Below are positions 22,854 through 31,505 of a DNA stretch of 32,676 bases, one piece after another. A program made the translations under genes and the position numbers. The stretch covers positions 1 to 32,676 of the forward strand of contig JACCVZ010000138.1 of assembly GCA_013697905.1 (NCBI GenBank), given 5' to 3'. The DNA is from Nocardioidaceae bacterium. Its GTDB lineage: Bacteria > Actinomycetota > Actinomycetes > Propionibacteriales > Nocardioidaceae. Positions within the stretch are counted from its first letter, which is position 1. Each line of letters opens with the position of its first letter. The notes beneath the pieces are model-generated. The model had not been told where the DNA came from. It did not search any database and was given only the letters and a program-made list of their open reading frames with translations.

Positions 22854-23750
22854 ATGGAGCACGACAACCAGCCGAGGGTCAGCATTCGCAACCGGATCGC
22901 TGGTGCGCCGATCTCGTGGGGTGTCAGCGAAGTCCCCGGTTGGGGCTATCAGCTCGAGTCGGACCGGGTGCTGGCGGAGATGGCGATGATCGGTCTGGCC
23001 GCCACCGAGTTCGGACCGGTCGGGTTCCTCCCAGACGATCCGGTGGCCAGGGCCCAGGCGCTCACGGACCATGGACTTCGTGCCGTCGGCGGGTTTCTAC
23101 CGATCCTGCTGCACGACCACAACTACGACCCGCTGCCGGTGGCCGACCGGTTCGTCGACAGCTGCCTCGCGTCCGGCGCCCAGGTCATGGTGTTGGCGGC
23201 CTTCACCGGCGTTGCCGGATATGACGCTCGGCCGGTCCTCGACCAGATCGGCTGGAACGCCATGCTGTCGAACCTCGACCGGGTCAACGACCTCGCTGGC
23301 GACCGGGGCATCGCCGCCTGCCTGCACCCCCACATCGGCACGATGGTCGAGCGCGGCGAAGACGTCGAGCGGGTGATGCAAGGCTCAGTGGTGGACCTCT
23401 GCGTCGACACCGGGCATCTGGCTGCCGGCGGAGCAGACCCGGTCGCGATCACGGCAGCGTACGCGGAGCGGGTGAGCCACGTGCACCTCAAGGACGTCGA
23501 CATGACCATGGCGCGGCAGGTCTTCTGCGGTGATCTGCCCTTCGGTGTCGCAGTCGAGGCGGGAATGTTCCGGCCGCTCGGTGACGGTGACATCGACATT
23601 GCCACACTTGTGGGAACGCTCGAGGCGACCGGCTACTCGGGCTGGTACGTGCTCGAGCAGGACGTGATGCTGGCCGCCGCACCGACGGGTCCTGGCCCGG
23701 CCGGTGACGTTCGTCGTAGCCTCGACTTCCTGAGGGAGGTGGCCGGATGA
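22854..23750 (+). CDS. IolE/IolI-like TIM barrel protein (probable inosose dehydratase)
   Basis: This 298-residue protein is a xylose isomerase-like TIM barrel. It opens with GAPISWGVSEVPGWGY, has the strand-end metal ligand patterns TEFGP, LCVDTGHLAAGG, HVHLKDVD and YVLEQD, and ends in a helix (DVRRSLDFLREVAG). In inositol clusters such barrels act as myo-inosose dehydratase (IolE) or as inosose isomerase (IolI). With no other dehydratase in view I favour the IolE role, with moderate confidence. ATG 22854 follows AAGGCGG closely; a longer reading upstream would extend through the promoter. It is the first gene of the operon and overlaps iolC by 4 bases (ATGA). Confidence 0.85.
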   Translation: MEHDNQPRVSIRNRIAGAPISWGVSEVPGWGYQLESDRVLAEMAMIGLAATEFGPVGFLPDDPVARAQALTDHGLRAVGGFLPILLHDHNYDPLPVADRFVDSCLASGAQVMVLAAFTGVAGYDARPVLDQIGWNAMLSNLDRVNDLAGDRGIAACLHPHIGTMVERGEDVERVMQGSVVDLCVDTGHLAAGGADPVAITAAYAERVSHVHLKDVDMTMARQVFCGDLPFGVAVEAGMFRPLGDGDIDIATLVGTLEATGYSGWYVLEQDVMLAAAPTGPGPAGDVRRSLDFLREVAG

Positions 23751-24721
23751 CGGGGGTTGGGCACGCAGCGGACGCACCCGGGTTCGAGGTGCTGACGATG
23801 GGCAGAGTCAGCGTCGACGTCTACCCTCAACAAATTGGGGTCGGTCTCGAGGATGTGACGACGTTCGGCAAGTATCTCGGCGGCAGCCCGACGAACGTGG
23901 CTGTCGCGGCAGCCATCCACGGTCGGCGTTCGGCCGTCATCACCCGGACCGGGGCCGATCCCTTCGGCCGCTTCATCCACCAGGCACTGCGCGGGTTCGG
24001 GGTAGACGACAGGTTCGTGGCGTCGGTGCCCGCTATGCCGACACCGGTCACGTTCTGCGAGATCTTTCCCCCCGACCACTTCCCGCTCTACTTCTACCGT
24101 TTCCCGACCGCCCCTGACCTGCAGATCGCCGCGGGCGAGCTTGACCTGGGGGCGGTCGAGGCGGCCGATGTGTTCTGGGTGACCGTGACCGGACTGTGTC
24201 AGGAGCCGTCGAGGTCGGCGACCATGGCTGCGCTCGAGGCACGCGGAAGCGGAGGCATCACGGTGCTCGACCTGGACTACCGGCCGATGTTCTGGTCGTC
24301 GCCGGACGAAGCACACGCGGCCGTCACGGCCGCCCTCGACCACGTCACGATCGCGGTTGGCAACCTCGAGGAGTGCGCTGTCGCCGTCGGCGAGTCCGAG
24401 CCCGCGGCTGCCGCCGGCGCGCTGCTCTCGGCCGGCGTCGAGCTCGCGGTCGTCAAGCAGGGAGCCGCGGGAGTTCTCGGAGCCCGCTCGGGGGAGTCGG
24501 TGACCGTCGCGCCCATGCAGGTCGAGGTGGTCAACGGCCTCGGCGCAGGCGACGCGTTCGGCGGAGCGCTGTGCCACGGCCTGCTCGCTGGATGGTCGAC
24601 CGAACGACTGTTGCGTTTCGCGAACGCTGCAGGTGCCGTCGTCGCCGGCCGACTGGCCTGCGCAGACGCCATGCCGACCACCGCCGAGCTCGATGTTCTA
24701 TTGGAAGGGGCGGCTTCATGA
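23747..24721 (+). CDS. iolC: 5-dehydro-2-deoxygluconokinase IolC (PfkB family)
   Basis: IolC phosphorylates 5-dehydro-2-deoxygluconate, an inositol breakdown intermediate. The 324-residue protein is a PfkB/ribokinase member with GGSPTNVAVAAAIHGRRSAV (about 45-64) near the sugar site, and the catalytic anion-hole signature GLGAGDAFGG with base D269. The long loop FPPDHFPLYFYRFPTAPDL is characteristic of IolC rather than of fructokinases. The start ATG 23747 overlaps the stop of the preceding gene as ATGA, and its own stop overlaps the next start the same way. It is cytoplasmic and part of the cyclitol operon. Confidence 0.93.
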   Translation: MTGVGHAADAPGFEVLTMGRVSVDVYPQQIGVGLEDVTTFGKYLGGSPTNVAVAAAIHGRRSAVITRTGADPFGRFIHQALRGFGVDDRFVASVPAMPTPVTFCEIFPPDHFPLYFYRFPTAPDLQIAAGELDLGAVEAADVFWVTVTGLCQEPSRSATMAALEARGSGGITVLDLDYRPMFWSSPDEAHAAVTAALDHVTIAVGNLEECAVAVGESEPAAAAGALLSAGVELAVVKQGAAGVLGARSGESVTVAPMQVEVVNGLGAGDAFGGALCHGLLAGWSTERLLRFANAAGAVVAGRLACADAMPTTAELDVLLEGAAS

Positions 24722-25593
24722 GCGATGCCGAGCTGGTGGACCTCCTCGCGGACCGGGTTCGCCGCCCCGAGCGCATCTCGGAGCTCGCCGCCAACCGCGA
24801 GCACCCCACCTCCCTCGTCGGGCAGCGCGGTCGACTGATGCTCGTCGCCGCGGACCACCCGGCGCGAGGAGCACTCCGCGCCGGTGACCAGCCACTCGCG
24901 ATGGCCGACCGCTGGGAGCTACTGCGGAGACTCGCGATCGCACTCTCACGTCCAGGTGTGGACGGGGTGCTGGGGACCGCCGACATTCTCGAAGACCTCC
25001 TGCTGCTCGGCGCCCTTGAGGGGAAGGTGGTCATCGGCTCGATGAACCGGGGCGGCCTCGCCGGCACCGTTTTCGAGATCGACGACAGGTTCACCGGTTG
25101 CGACGCCTCGACGATCGCCAGCAGCGGCTTCCAGGGCGGCAAGATGCTGCTGCGTATCGACCCCGACGATCCCGCGACGCCCGTCACTCTCGAGGCCTGC
25201 GCCCATGCTGTGAACGAGCTTGCCGCGCGGTCGCTGTTGGCGATGGTGGAGCCGTTCATCTCGCACCGGGTCGACGGTCGGGTGCGCAACGACCTGACGA
25301 CCGAAGCCGTGATCCGGTCGGCCACGGTCGCCTCCGGCCTGGGCTCCACGTCGGCCCACACCTGGCTGAAGCTGCCCGTCGTCGACGACATGGCCGACGT
25401 CTTGGCCGCCACGACGTTGCCGGTGCTGCTGCTCGGCGGCGAGGTCGGCACGAACCAGGGGGCCCAGTTCGCACAGTGGTCCAAGGCGCTCGCCAGCCCG
25501 CAGGTCAAGGGGATGGTCGTCGGACGCACCCTGCTGTATCCGCCCGACGGCGACGTCGCTGCCGCCGTCGACGCGACAGTGGAGATGATGTGA
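24718..25593 (+). CDS. Cgl0159-type (beta/alpha)8 aldolase-like protein
   Basis: This 291-residue barrel protein is found next to iolC in actinobacterial inositol clusters and resembles class I aldolases of the DeoC/FbaB/LacD type. It has the opening LMLVAADHPARGAL, the GVDGVLGTADILEDLLLLG strand-helix unit, and HTWLKLPV, whose lysine is the best Schiff-base candidate. GGEVGTNQGAQFAQW near the end fits a phosphate-binding glycine loop. By position it is the likely replacement for IolJ, cleaving 2-deoxy-5-keto-gluconate 6-phosphate to dihydroxyacetone phosphate and malonate semialdehyde; this is inference. The start overlaps iolC by 4 bases and the stop overlaps iolB (GTGA). Confidence 0.85.
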   Translation: MSDAELVDLLADRVRRPERISELAANREHPTSLVGQRGRLMLVAADHPARGALRAGDQPLAMADRWELLRRLAIALSRPGVDGVLGTADILEDLLLLGALEGKVVIGSMNRGGLAGTVFEIDDRFTGCDASTIASSGFQGGKMLLRIDPDDPATPVTLEACAHAVNELAARSLLAMVEPFISHRVDGRVRNDLTTEAVIRSATVASGLGSTSAHTWLKLPVVDDMADVLAATTLPVLLLGGEVGTNQGAQFAQWSKALASPQVKGMVVGRTLLYPPDGDVAAAVDATVEMM

Positions 25594-26477
25594 CGGTGAG
25601 TGGACCGACGTATCACCTGCGTGCCGGGGAGGCAGCCAAGCCGCCGTACGACGTCGTCGTGACGCCAAAGAGCGCAGGCTGGGGGTACTCCGGTCTGGCG
25701 GTGCTGAGCCTCGCGGCCGGCGCGAGCGCCGCGGTCGAGACAGGCGAGACGGAGGTGCTGGTGCTGTCGCTCGGTGGCGGCTGCACGGTAACGGGCGAGG
25801 GCAACACGCTCACCGTGACCGGCCGCGAGTCGGTGTTCGCGGGACCGAGCGACTTCGTCTACGTTCCGCGAGGCGCTTCGGTGCAGATCTCGAGCACCGA
25901 CGGCGGCCGGTTCGCGTTGCCATCGTCGCTTTGCACCAGCCGGCTGCCGATGCGCCACCAGCCCGCCTCGGCTGTCCCGGTTGAGCTGCGCGGCGCCGGT
26001 CAGGCCAGCCGGCAAGTCAACAACTTCTGCACCCCCGACGCGTTCGAGGCAGACAGGCTCATCGCTTGCGAGGTGCTGACACCGGGAGGCAACTGGTCGT
26101 CCTACCCGCCGCACAAGCACGACGAGCAGTCCGAGCGGGAGAGCCAGCTCGAGGAGATCTACTACTTCGAGGTGGCGCCCGGCCCCGTCGGGCCGGGCCT
26201 GGCCTACCAGCGTGTGTACGGCCACGACCGCGCGGACATCGACGTGCTCGCGGAGGTGCGCTCGGGCGACGTCGTGCTCATCCCGCACGGTTGGCACGGG
26301 CCGTCGATGGCTGTGCCCGGTTACGACCTGTACTACCTCAACGTGATGGCAGGACCCGGTCAAAAGCGTGCCTGGAAGATCTGTGACGACCCGGCACACG
26401 GCTGGGTGCGCTCCACGTGGGACGACCAGGACGTCGATCCGCGGTTACCTTTCGCTGCGACCGGTGTGGCGCGATGA
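25590..26477 (+). CDS. iolB: 5-deoxy-glucuronate isomerase IolB
   Basis: IolB isomerises 5-deoxy-glucuronate to 5-dehydro-2-deoxygluconate, the step between ring opening and the IolC kinase. The 295-residue protein is a bicupin. The second barrel carries the metal site YPPHKHD (H175, H177), E189 in EEIYYFE and HGWHGP (H233, H236). Other family landmarks are NNFCTPDAFEADRLIACEV and YDLYYLNVMAGP. GTG 25590, overlapping the previous stop as GTGA and 5 bases after GGAG, is the likely start; GTG 25596 is a close alternative. Its stop overlaps iolD by 4 bases. Confidence 0.94.
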   Translation: MTVSGPTYHLRAGEAAKPPYDVVVTPKSAGWGYSGLAVLSLAAGASAAVETGETEVLVLSLGGGCTVTGEGNTLTVTGRESVFAGPSDFVYVPRGASVQISSTDGGRFALPSSLCTSRLPMRHQPASAVPVELRGAGQASRQVNNFCTPDAFEADRLIACEVLTPGGNWSSYPPHKHDEQSERESQLEEIYYFEVAPGPVGPGLAYQRVYGHDRADIDVLAEVRSGDVVLIPHGWHGPSMAVPGYDLYYLNVMAGPGQKRAWKICDDPAHGWVRSTWDDQDVDPRLPFAATGVAR

Positions 26478-28417
26478 CGACGCGACTGACGGTCGCGCAG
26501 GCGATCGTCGGCTTCCTGGAGCAGCAGTATGTCGAGCGCGATGGCCGGCGCAACGCCTTCTTCGCCGGCTGCTGGGGCATCTTCGGTCACGGCAACGTGG
26601 CTGGTGTCGGCCAGGCGCTGCTCGAGCGAGAGGTGGCGGAGCGAGAGACCGGCGAGCCTGGACTGCGCTACCACCAGGCACGCAACGAGCAGGCGATGGT
26701 GCACGCGGCCGTCGGTTACGCGCGGATGCGCAACCGGCTCGCGACATACGCCTGCACCGCTTCGGTGGGCCCGGGCTCGACCAACATGGTGACCGGCGCT
26801 GCACTGGCCACGATCAACCGGATCCCTGTGCTGCTGTTGCCCGCTGACGTGTTCGCGACCCGGGTCGCCAACCCGGTGCTGCAGGAGCTCGAAGACCCCG
26901 GCAGCCTCGACGTCAGCGTCAACGACGTCTTCAAGCCAGTGTCGCGCTATTGGGACCGGATCAACCGACCCGAACAGCTGCCTGCCGCGCTCCTGGCGGC
27001 CATGCGGGTGCTCACCGACCCCGTCGAGACGGGTGCCGTGACGTTGGCGCTCCCGCAGGACGTGCAGGCCGAAGCGTACGACTGGCCCGACGACCTGTTC
27101 GCCGAGCGCGTCTGGCACATCGGCCGGTCGGCTGTCGAAGCGGCTTCGCTCGCACGTGGACTCGACGTCGTCCGCTCGGCCCGGCGCCCGCTCATCGTGG
27201 CCGGGGGCGGAGTCATCTACTCCGAGGCGACGCAGACGCTGCGCGCCGTCGCCGAGCAGACCGGCATCCCCGTCGTGGAGACCCAAGCAGGCAAGGGATC
27301 GCTGCCGTACGACCACCCGCAGTCGGCCGGTGCCGTCGGCGCGACCGGAACGACGGCCGCTGACCGGCTCGCCGACGAGGCTGACGTCGTGATCGGGATC
27401 GGCACCCGCTACAGCGACTTCACGACCGCCTCGCGGACCGTCTTCGCCGACCCCAGTGTGCGGTTCGTCAACCTCAACGTCGCGTCGTTCGACGCCCACA
27501 AGCTGTCCGCGACCGCGCTCGTGGCCGACGCGCGGACGGGGCTCGAGCAGCTCACGGTGGGGTTGAGCGGCTGGCAGGTCGACCCGGCGTACGGCGAGCG
27601 CGCCGCGCAGTTGGCACGCGCCTGGGACGACACGGTCCAGGGAGCCTACGACGCAGGGAACCAGCCGCTGCCGTCGCAGGCGGAGGTGATCGGCGTCGTC
27701 AACCGGCTCTCACGGCCACGCGACGTCGTGGTCTGCGCGGCTGGCTCGATGCCCGGTGACCTGCACAAGATGTGGCGCACCCGCGACCCGAAGGGCTACC
27801 ACGTCGAGTACGGCTACTCCTGCATGGGTTATGAGATCGCGGGTGGACTCGGTGTGGCGATGGCGGTCGAGCAGGCCGGCGACGACCGCGACGTGTTTGT
27901 GCTCGTCGGTGACGGTTCCTATCTGATGATGGCCCAAGAGCTGGTCACCGCCGTGGCTGAACGCGTCAAGCTGATCGTGGTTCTGGTGCAAAACCACGGC
28001 TTCGCCTCCATCGGTGCACTCTCGGAGTCCCTTGGGTCGCAGCGGTTCGGCACCCGATACCGTTACCGCACCGAATCAGGGATAGACGGGGACATGCTGC
28101 CGGTCGATCTCGCCGCCAACGCCGCAAGTCTCGGTGCCGATATCTTCCGCGCTGAGGACCTGGTGGCCTTCGAGAAGGCGCTTGCTGCAGCCCAGAACTC
28201 GGCGGCTACCACCGCCGTCATCCACATCGAGACGGACCCGCTCCTGCCTGCCCCTGACAGCCCGGCCTGGTGGGATGTGCCGGTCGCCGGAGTGTCGCAG
28301 CTGGAGAGCACCCAGACTGCACGCGCAACGTACGACAATGCCAAACGGAGCCAACGGTCACACCTGCGGCCCCCGACGCCGGCCCCGACATCGCCAGCAC
28401 CACGAACCGAAGGATGA
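26474..28417 (+). CDS. iolD: 3D-(3,5/4)-trihydroxycyclohexane-1,2-dione hydrolase IolD
   Basis: IolD is the thiamine diphosphate enzyme that opens the cyclitol ring after the dehydratase step, giving 5-deoxy-glucuronate. The 647-residue protein has the three-domain ThDP layout. The N-terminal domain has the cofactor-activating glutamate E72 in RNEQAMVHAA. The middle domain (about 225-360) carries RPLIVAGGGVIYSEA. The C-terminal domain has the ThDP-magnesium motif GDGSYL (479-484, D480) ending at N507 in VQNHGF. The last 25 residues are a Pro/Ser/Arg-rich tail. The start ATG 26474 overlaps iolB by 4 bases, and a hairpin begins right after its stop. The assignment is secure from length, motifs and context. 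Confidence 0.95.
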   Translation: MTTRLTVAQAIVGFLEQQYVERDGRRNAFFAGCWGIFGHGNVAGVGQALLEREVAERETGEPGLRYHQARNEQAMVHAAVGYARMRNRLATYACTASVGPGSTNMVTGAALATINRIPVLLLPADVFATRVANPVLQELEDPGSLDVSVNDVFKPVSRYWDRINRPEQLPAALLAAMRVLTDPVETGAVTLALPQDVQAEAYDWPDDLFAERVWHIGRSAVEAASLARGLDVVRSARRPLIVAGGGVIYSEATQTLRAVAEQTGIPVVETQAGKGSLPYDHPQSAGAVGATGTTAADRLADEADVVIGIGTRYSDFTTASRTVFADPSVRFVNLNVASFDAHKLSATALVADARTGLEQLTVGLSGWQVDPAYGERAAQLARAWDDTVQGAYDAGNQPLPSQAEVIGVVNRLSRPRDVVVCAAGSMPGDLHKMWRTRDPKGYHVEYGYSCMGYEIAGGLGVAMAVEQAGDDRDVFVLVGDGSYLMMAQELVTAVAERVKLIVVLVQNHGFASIGALSESLGSQRFGTRYRYRTESGIDGDMLPVDLAANAASLGADIFRAEDLVAFEKALAAAQNSAATTAVIHIETDPLLPAPDSPAWWDVPVAGVSQLESTQTARATYDNAKRSQRSHLRPPTPAPTSPAPRTEG

Positions 28418-28436
28418 CCAGGCATGAACGGCCTGG
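28418..28436 (+). terminator. Intercistronic hairpin after iolD
   Basis: CCAGGC (28418-28423) and GCCTGG (28431-28436) form a 6-base-pair stem with a 7-base loop, starting at the base after the iolD stop. There is no T-run. It may protect the upstream message or cause partial termination. Confidence 0.4.
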
Positions 28437-28482
28437 CGGCACGGACCACGAGGAAGAGTCGACAACAGGGAGGCAGTAGCGA

Positions 28483-29460
28483 ATGAAGATGAAGAGCGGT
28501 TTGCAGAAGCTGGGTTGGGGGGTGGGGTTGTCGGCGGTGCTCCTCCTGACGGCGTGCAGTGGCACCGGGCAGGGCGAGGGCGCGAAGGACTCGAGCTCGC
28601 TCGACCTGACCATCGCCGTCATCACCCACGGTGACCCGAGCGACGCGTTCTGGAGCGTCGTCAAGTCCGGGGCCGAACGGGCAGGCACGGACTTGGGCGT
28701 CACTGTGGACTACAACTCCGACCCCGACGTGACGAAGCAGTCCGAGCTGGTCGACACGGCCGTGAGCCAGAACGTCGACGGCATCGTGGTGTCCATGGCG
28801 GAGCCGGACGGTCTCGAGGACAGCATCAAGGCCGCCGTTGAGGCGGGGATCCCCGTCATCACGATCAACTCCGGTCTCGAGGAGTCCAAGGCGTTCGGTG
28901 CGATCACGCATGTCGGTCAAAGCGAAACGATCGCCGGACAGGCCGCGGGTGACAAGTTCAACGAGCTCGGAGCCAAACACGTGCTCTGTGTGATCCATGA
29001 GGCAGGCAACGTCGGTCTGGAGCAGCGGTGTGCCGGTGCCAAAGAGAAGTCAGACGGCGAAGTCGAGAACCTGCAGGTCGAGAGTGCGGACACCGCAAAA
29101 GCCTCCGAGAAGATCCTGGCGGCGCTGCAGGCAGACGACTCCATCGACGCGGTGCTGGCCCTGAACGGACAGGTAGCACTCGGCGCGGCGCAGGCCGTCG
29201 AACAAGCCGGCTCGGACGTCCAGGTAGCGACGTTCGACCTCTCGACGGACGTGCTGACCGGGATCGAGGACGGCTCGATCAGCTTCGCGATCGACCAGCA
29301 GCCGTACGTCCAAGGTTATCTGGGGGTGCAGTTCCTCTACCTGAAGGCGTTGAACGGCAACGATGTCGGTGGCGGTCAGCCCGTCTACTCCGGCCCGGCA
29401 TTCGTCACCAAGGACAACGCCGCCGAAGTACTGAAGTACGCCAAGCAGGGCACGCGCTGA
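28483..29460 (+). CDS. ABC transporter sugar/cyclitol-binding lipoprotein
   Basis: This 325-residue binding protein has a lipoprotein signal peptide (lipobox LTAC with C25), so it is tethered to the outer face of the membrane. It belongs to the ribose/inositol-binding type (Periplasmic_binding_4): two Rossmann lobes with LTIAVITHGDPSDAFWSVVKS at the ligand cleft, VDGIVVSMAEPDGLEDSIKA, GIPVITINSG and QVATFDLSTDVLTGIEDG. Its position in the cluster suggests myo-inositol or a related cyclitol as ligand, comparable to IbpA of Caulobacter. GGGAGG 9 bases before ATG 28483 is a strong ribosome-binding site. Unlike its neighbours it does not overlap adjacent genes, and hairpins stand on both sides. 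Confidence 0.92.
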   Translation: MKMKSGLQKLGWGVGLSAVLLLTACSGTGQGEGAKDSSSLDLTIAVITHGDPSDAFWSVVKSGAERAGTDLGVTVDYNSDPDVTKQSELVDTAVSQNVDGIVVSMAEPDGLEDSIKAAVEAGIPVITINSGLEESKAFGAITHVGQSETIAGQAAGDKFNELGAKHVLCVIHEAGNVGLEQRCAGAKEKSDGEVENLQVESADTAKASEKILAALQADDSIDAVLALNGQVALGAAQAVEQAGSDVQVATFDLSTDVLTGIEDGSISFAIDQQPYVQGYLGVQFLYLKALNGNDVGGGQPVYSGPAFVTKDNAAEVLKYAKQGTR

Positions 29461-29469
29461 GCTGAGTGG

Positions 29470-29494
29470 CAGGCCCGGCCACCGGCCGGGCCTG
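29470..29494 (+). repeat. Perfect 11-base-pair hairpin between binding-protein and permease genes
   Basis: CAGGCCCGGCC and GGCCGGGCCTG are perfect complements separated by the 3-base loop ACC. It stands 9 bases after the binding-protein stop and 23 before the permease start, with no T-run. Such hairpins in ABC operons commonly raise the level of the binding protein over the membrane parts by stabilising the upstream message or by partial termination. Confidence 0.8.
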
Positions 29495-29517
29495 GCATCT
29501 CCCGGAAAGGAGAGACC

Positions 29518-30558
29518 ATGTCCACCACAACCGCGCCGGACGTCGACGAACGGATGGTCGCCACCAGCCGTGCGACGAAGACGTTGCGGCGGCCCGAGGT
29601 CGGCTCAGCGATCGCCGCCCTTATCGTGTTCGTGTTCTTCAGCGTGTACACGTCGGAGTTCCTCAGCGACCAGGGGGTGGGCACCTGGCTCAACTCGTCG
29701 TCGCGGATCGGAATCGTGGCAGTCGCTGTGGCGCTGTTGATGATCGGCGGCGAGTTCGATCTGTCGACAGGCACCATGGTCGGCACCTCTGGCCTGATGG
29801 TCGGGGTGCTGACGACGCACTACGGCCTGAACATCTTCGTCGCGGTCGTGGTGGCCCTCGTCGCCGCTCTGGCGATCGGGGCAGTCAACGGCATCCTCGT
29901 CATGAAGACAGGACTACCGAGCTTCATCGTCACGCTCGGCACCTTCTTTGCCCTGCAGGGTGTGAACGTCGCGCTGACGAAGGCGATCATCGGTCAGGTG
30001 GCCATCCAAGGCATGAAGCTGGTGCCGTCGTACGACGCCATCCAGCCGATCTTCGGCGGCTCCTTCACGTTCGTGGGGGCCTCCGTCGACATGTCAGTCC
30101 TCTGGTTCATCGGCGTCATCGGCGCCGCGACCTGGCTGCTGCTGCGCACACGTCCCGGTAACTGGGTCTTCGCCGTCGGTGGCGCCCAGCAGAGCTCACG
30201 TCAGGTGGGGGTGCCTGTGCTGGCGACGAAGGTCGGACTGTTCATGGCGACGGCCGGGGCCGGTTGGTTGGTGGGCATGGTCACGCTCTTCAAGTCGTCC
30301 ACGGTCAACGGCGCTACCGGCGTCGGAGACGAGTTCATCTTCATCATCTGCGCGGTGGTGGGCGGTTGCCTCCTGACGGGAGGTTTCGGGTCCGCGATCG
30401 GGGCGGCGCTGGGAGCGATGATCTACGGCATGACCCAGCAGGGCATCGTCTACGCCAACTGGGACAGCGACTGGTTGAAGGCGTTCCTCGGCATCATGTT
30501 GTTGGGGGCGGTGCTCGTCAACAACTGGGTACGCAAACGGGCGGAGGTGTCGCGATGA
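29518..30558 (+). CDS. ABC transporter permease, ribose/inositol type
   Basis: This 346-residue membrane protein is the transmembrane subunit of the importer and belongs to the RbsC-like family. About nine to ten hydrophobic helices are seen, for example [32 protein letters not shown] with the family motif [32 protein letters not shown] and [16 protein letters not shown]. The cytoplasmic loop [21 protein letters not shown] contacts the ATPase in this family. AAAGGAG just before ATG 29518 sets the start. The stop overlaps the ATPase gene by 4 bases. It presumably works as a homodimer. Confidence 0.92.
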   Translation: MSTTTAPDVDERMVATSRATKTLRRPEVGSAIAALIVFVFFSVYTSEFLSDQGVGTWLNSSSRIGIVAVAVALLMIGGEFDLSTGTMVGTSGLMVGVLTTHYGLNIFVAVVVALVAALAIGAVNGILVMKTGLPSFIVTLGTFFALQGVNVALTKAIIGQVAIQGMKLVPSYDAIQPIFGGSFTFVGASVDMSVLWFIGVIGAATWLLLRTRPGNWVFAVGGAQQSSRQVGVPVLATKVGLFMATAGAGWLVGMVTLFKSSTVNGATGVGDEFIFIICAVVGGCLLTGGFGSAIGAALGAMIYGMTQQGIVYANWDSDWLKAFLGIMLLGAVLVNNWVRKRAEVSR

Positions 30559-31505
30559 GCACGGACGAGACCCGAGCGGGCCAGCCGGCTTCCGGCCAGG
30601 AAGACGTGGAGCCAGCGGACGCACGCGTGGACGACTCCGGCGCGGAGGACGCCGGCCGGTCTGCGCCGGCGCTGCCCCCGCGCGGGACGCCGATCATCGA
30701 GGTCACCGGCATCGGCAAGAGCTACGGACAGGTCATCGCGCTGCATGACGTCACGACCTCGGTACGTGCAGGTGAGGTGACGTGCGTCCTCGGCGACAAC
30801 GGTGCCGGCAAGTCGACGTTCATCAAGATCCTTGCCGGCGCCCACGAGCACTCTGAGGGGAAGTTCGTCGTCGACGGAACCAGCCGCAACATGAGCAGCC
30901 CCCGGGCTGCCCTGGCCCTCGGGATCGCCACCGTCTACCAGGACCTCGCCGTCGTGCCGTTGATGCCGGTGTGGCGGAACTTCTTCCTCGGATCCGAGCT
31001 GACGAGGGGCCTCGGCCCGATCAAACGGCTCGACATCGCCGCGATGAAGAGGATCACCAAGTCCGAGCTCGCGGCCATGGGCATCGACCTGCGCGACGTC
31101 GACCAACCGATCGGCACGTTGTCGGGCGGCGAGAGGCAGTGCGTGGCGATCGCTCGGGCGGTCTATTTCGGCGCCAGGGCGCTGATCTTGGACGAGCCCA
31201 CGGCCGCGCTGGGGGTCCGCCAGTCCGGGATCGTCTTGAAGTACATCGCCAAGGCACGCGACCGTGGCCTGGGCGTCGTCTTCATCACGCATAATCCCCA
31301 CCACGCCTACCCGGTGGGGGACCGCTTCATGCTGTTGCGCCGCGGCCGCAGCATGGGCGACTTCGCCAAGTCGGAGATCACCCTCGACGAGCTGGTCCGG
31401 ATGATGTCGGGTGGCGCTGAGCTCGAGGCGCTGGCACACGAGCTGCAGGACGAGCCGGAGTCTGCGCTGACGAAGAGTCTGCGAGAGGAGGTCGAGACGT
31501 CGTGA
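30555..31505 (+). CDS. ABC transporter ATPase, single-domain, sugar/cyclitol importer
   Basis: This 316-residue ATPase powers the importer. After an acidic, probably disordered N-terminal 45 residues comes one complete nucleotide-binding domain: Walker [10 protein letters not shown] (80-88), Q-loop glutamine Q129, signature LSGGERQ (189-195), Walker B ALILDEP (209-215) and switch H246. RbsA-type importers usually have two fused domains; this one has only one, so two copies should pair. The C-terminal region ([16 protein letters not shown]) is acidic. ATG 30555 overlaps the permease stop, and the stop overlaps the dehydrogenase start as GTGA. Confidence 0.93.
   Translation: MSTDETRAGQPASGQEDVEPADARVDDSGAEDAGRSAPALPPRGTPIIEVTGIGKSYGQVIALHDVTTSVRAGEVTCVLGDNGAGKSTFIKILAGAHEHSEGKFVVDGTSRNMSSPRAALALGIATVYQDLAVVPLMPVWRNFFLGSELTRGLGPIKRLDIAAMKRITKSELAAMGIDLRDVDQPIGTLSGGERQCVAIARAVYFGARALILDEPTAALGVRQSGIVLKYIAKARDRGLGVVFITHNPHHAYPVGDRFMLLRRGRSMGDFAKSEITLDELVRMMSGGAELEALAHELQDEPESALTKSLREEVETS

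Noticed and set aside
24531-26399. 622-codon minus-strand open frame opposite the iol genes
   Set aside because: It mirrors iolC, the aldolase-like gene and iolB, is full of Arg/Ser/Pro, and shows no domain. Long antisense frames are expected in high-GC DNA.
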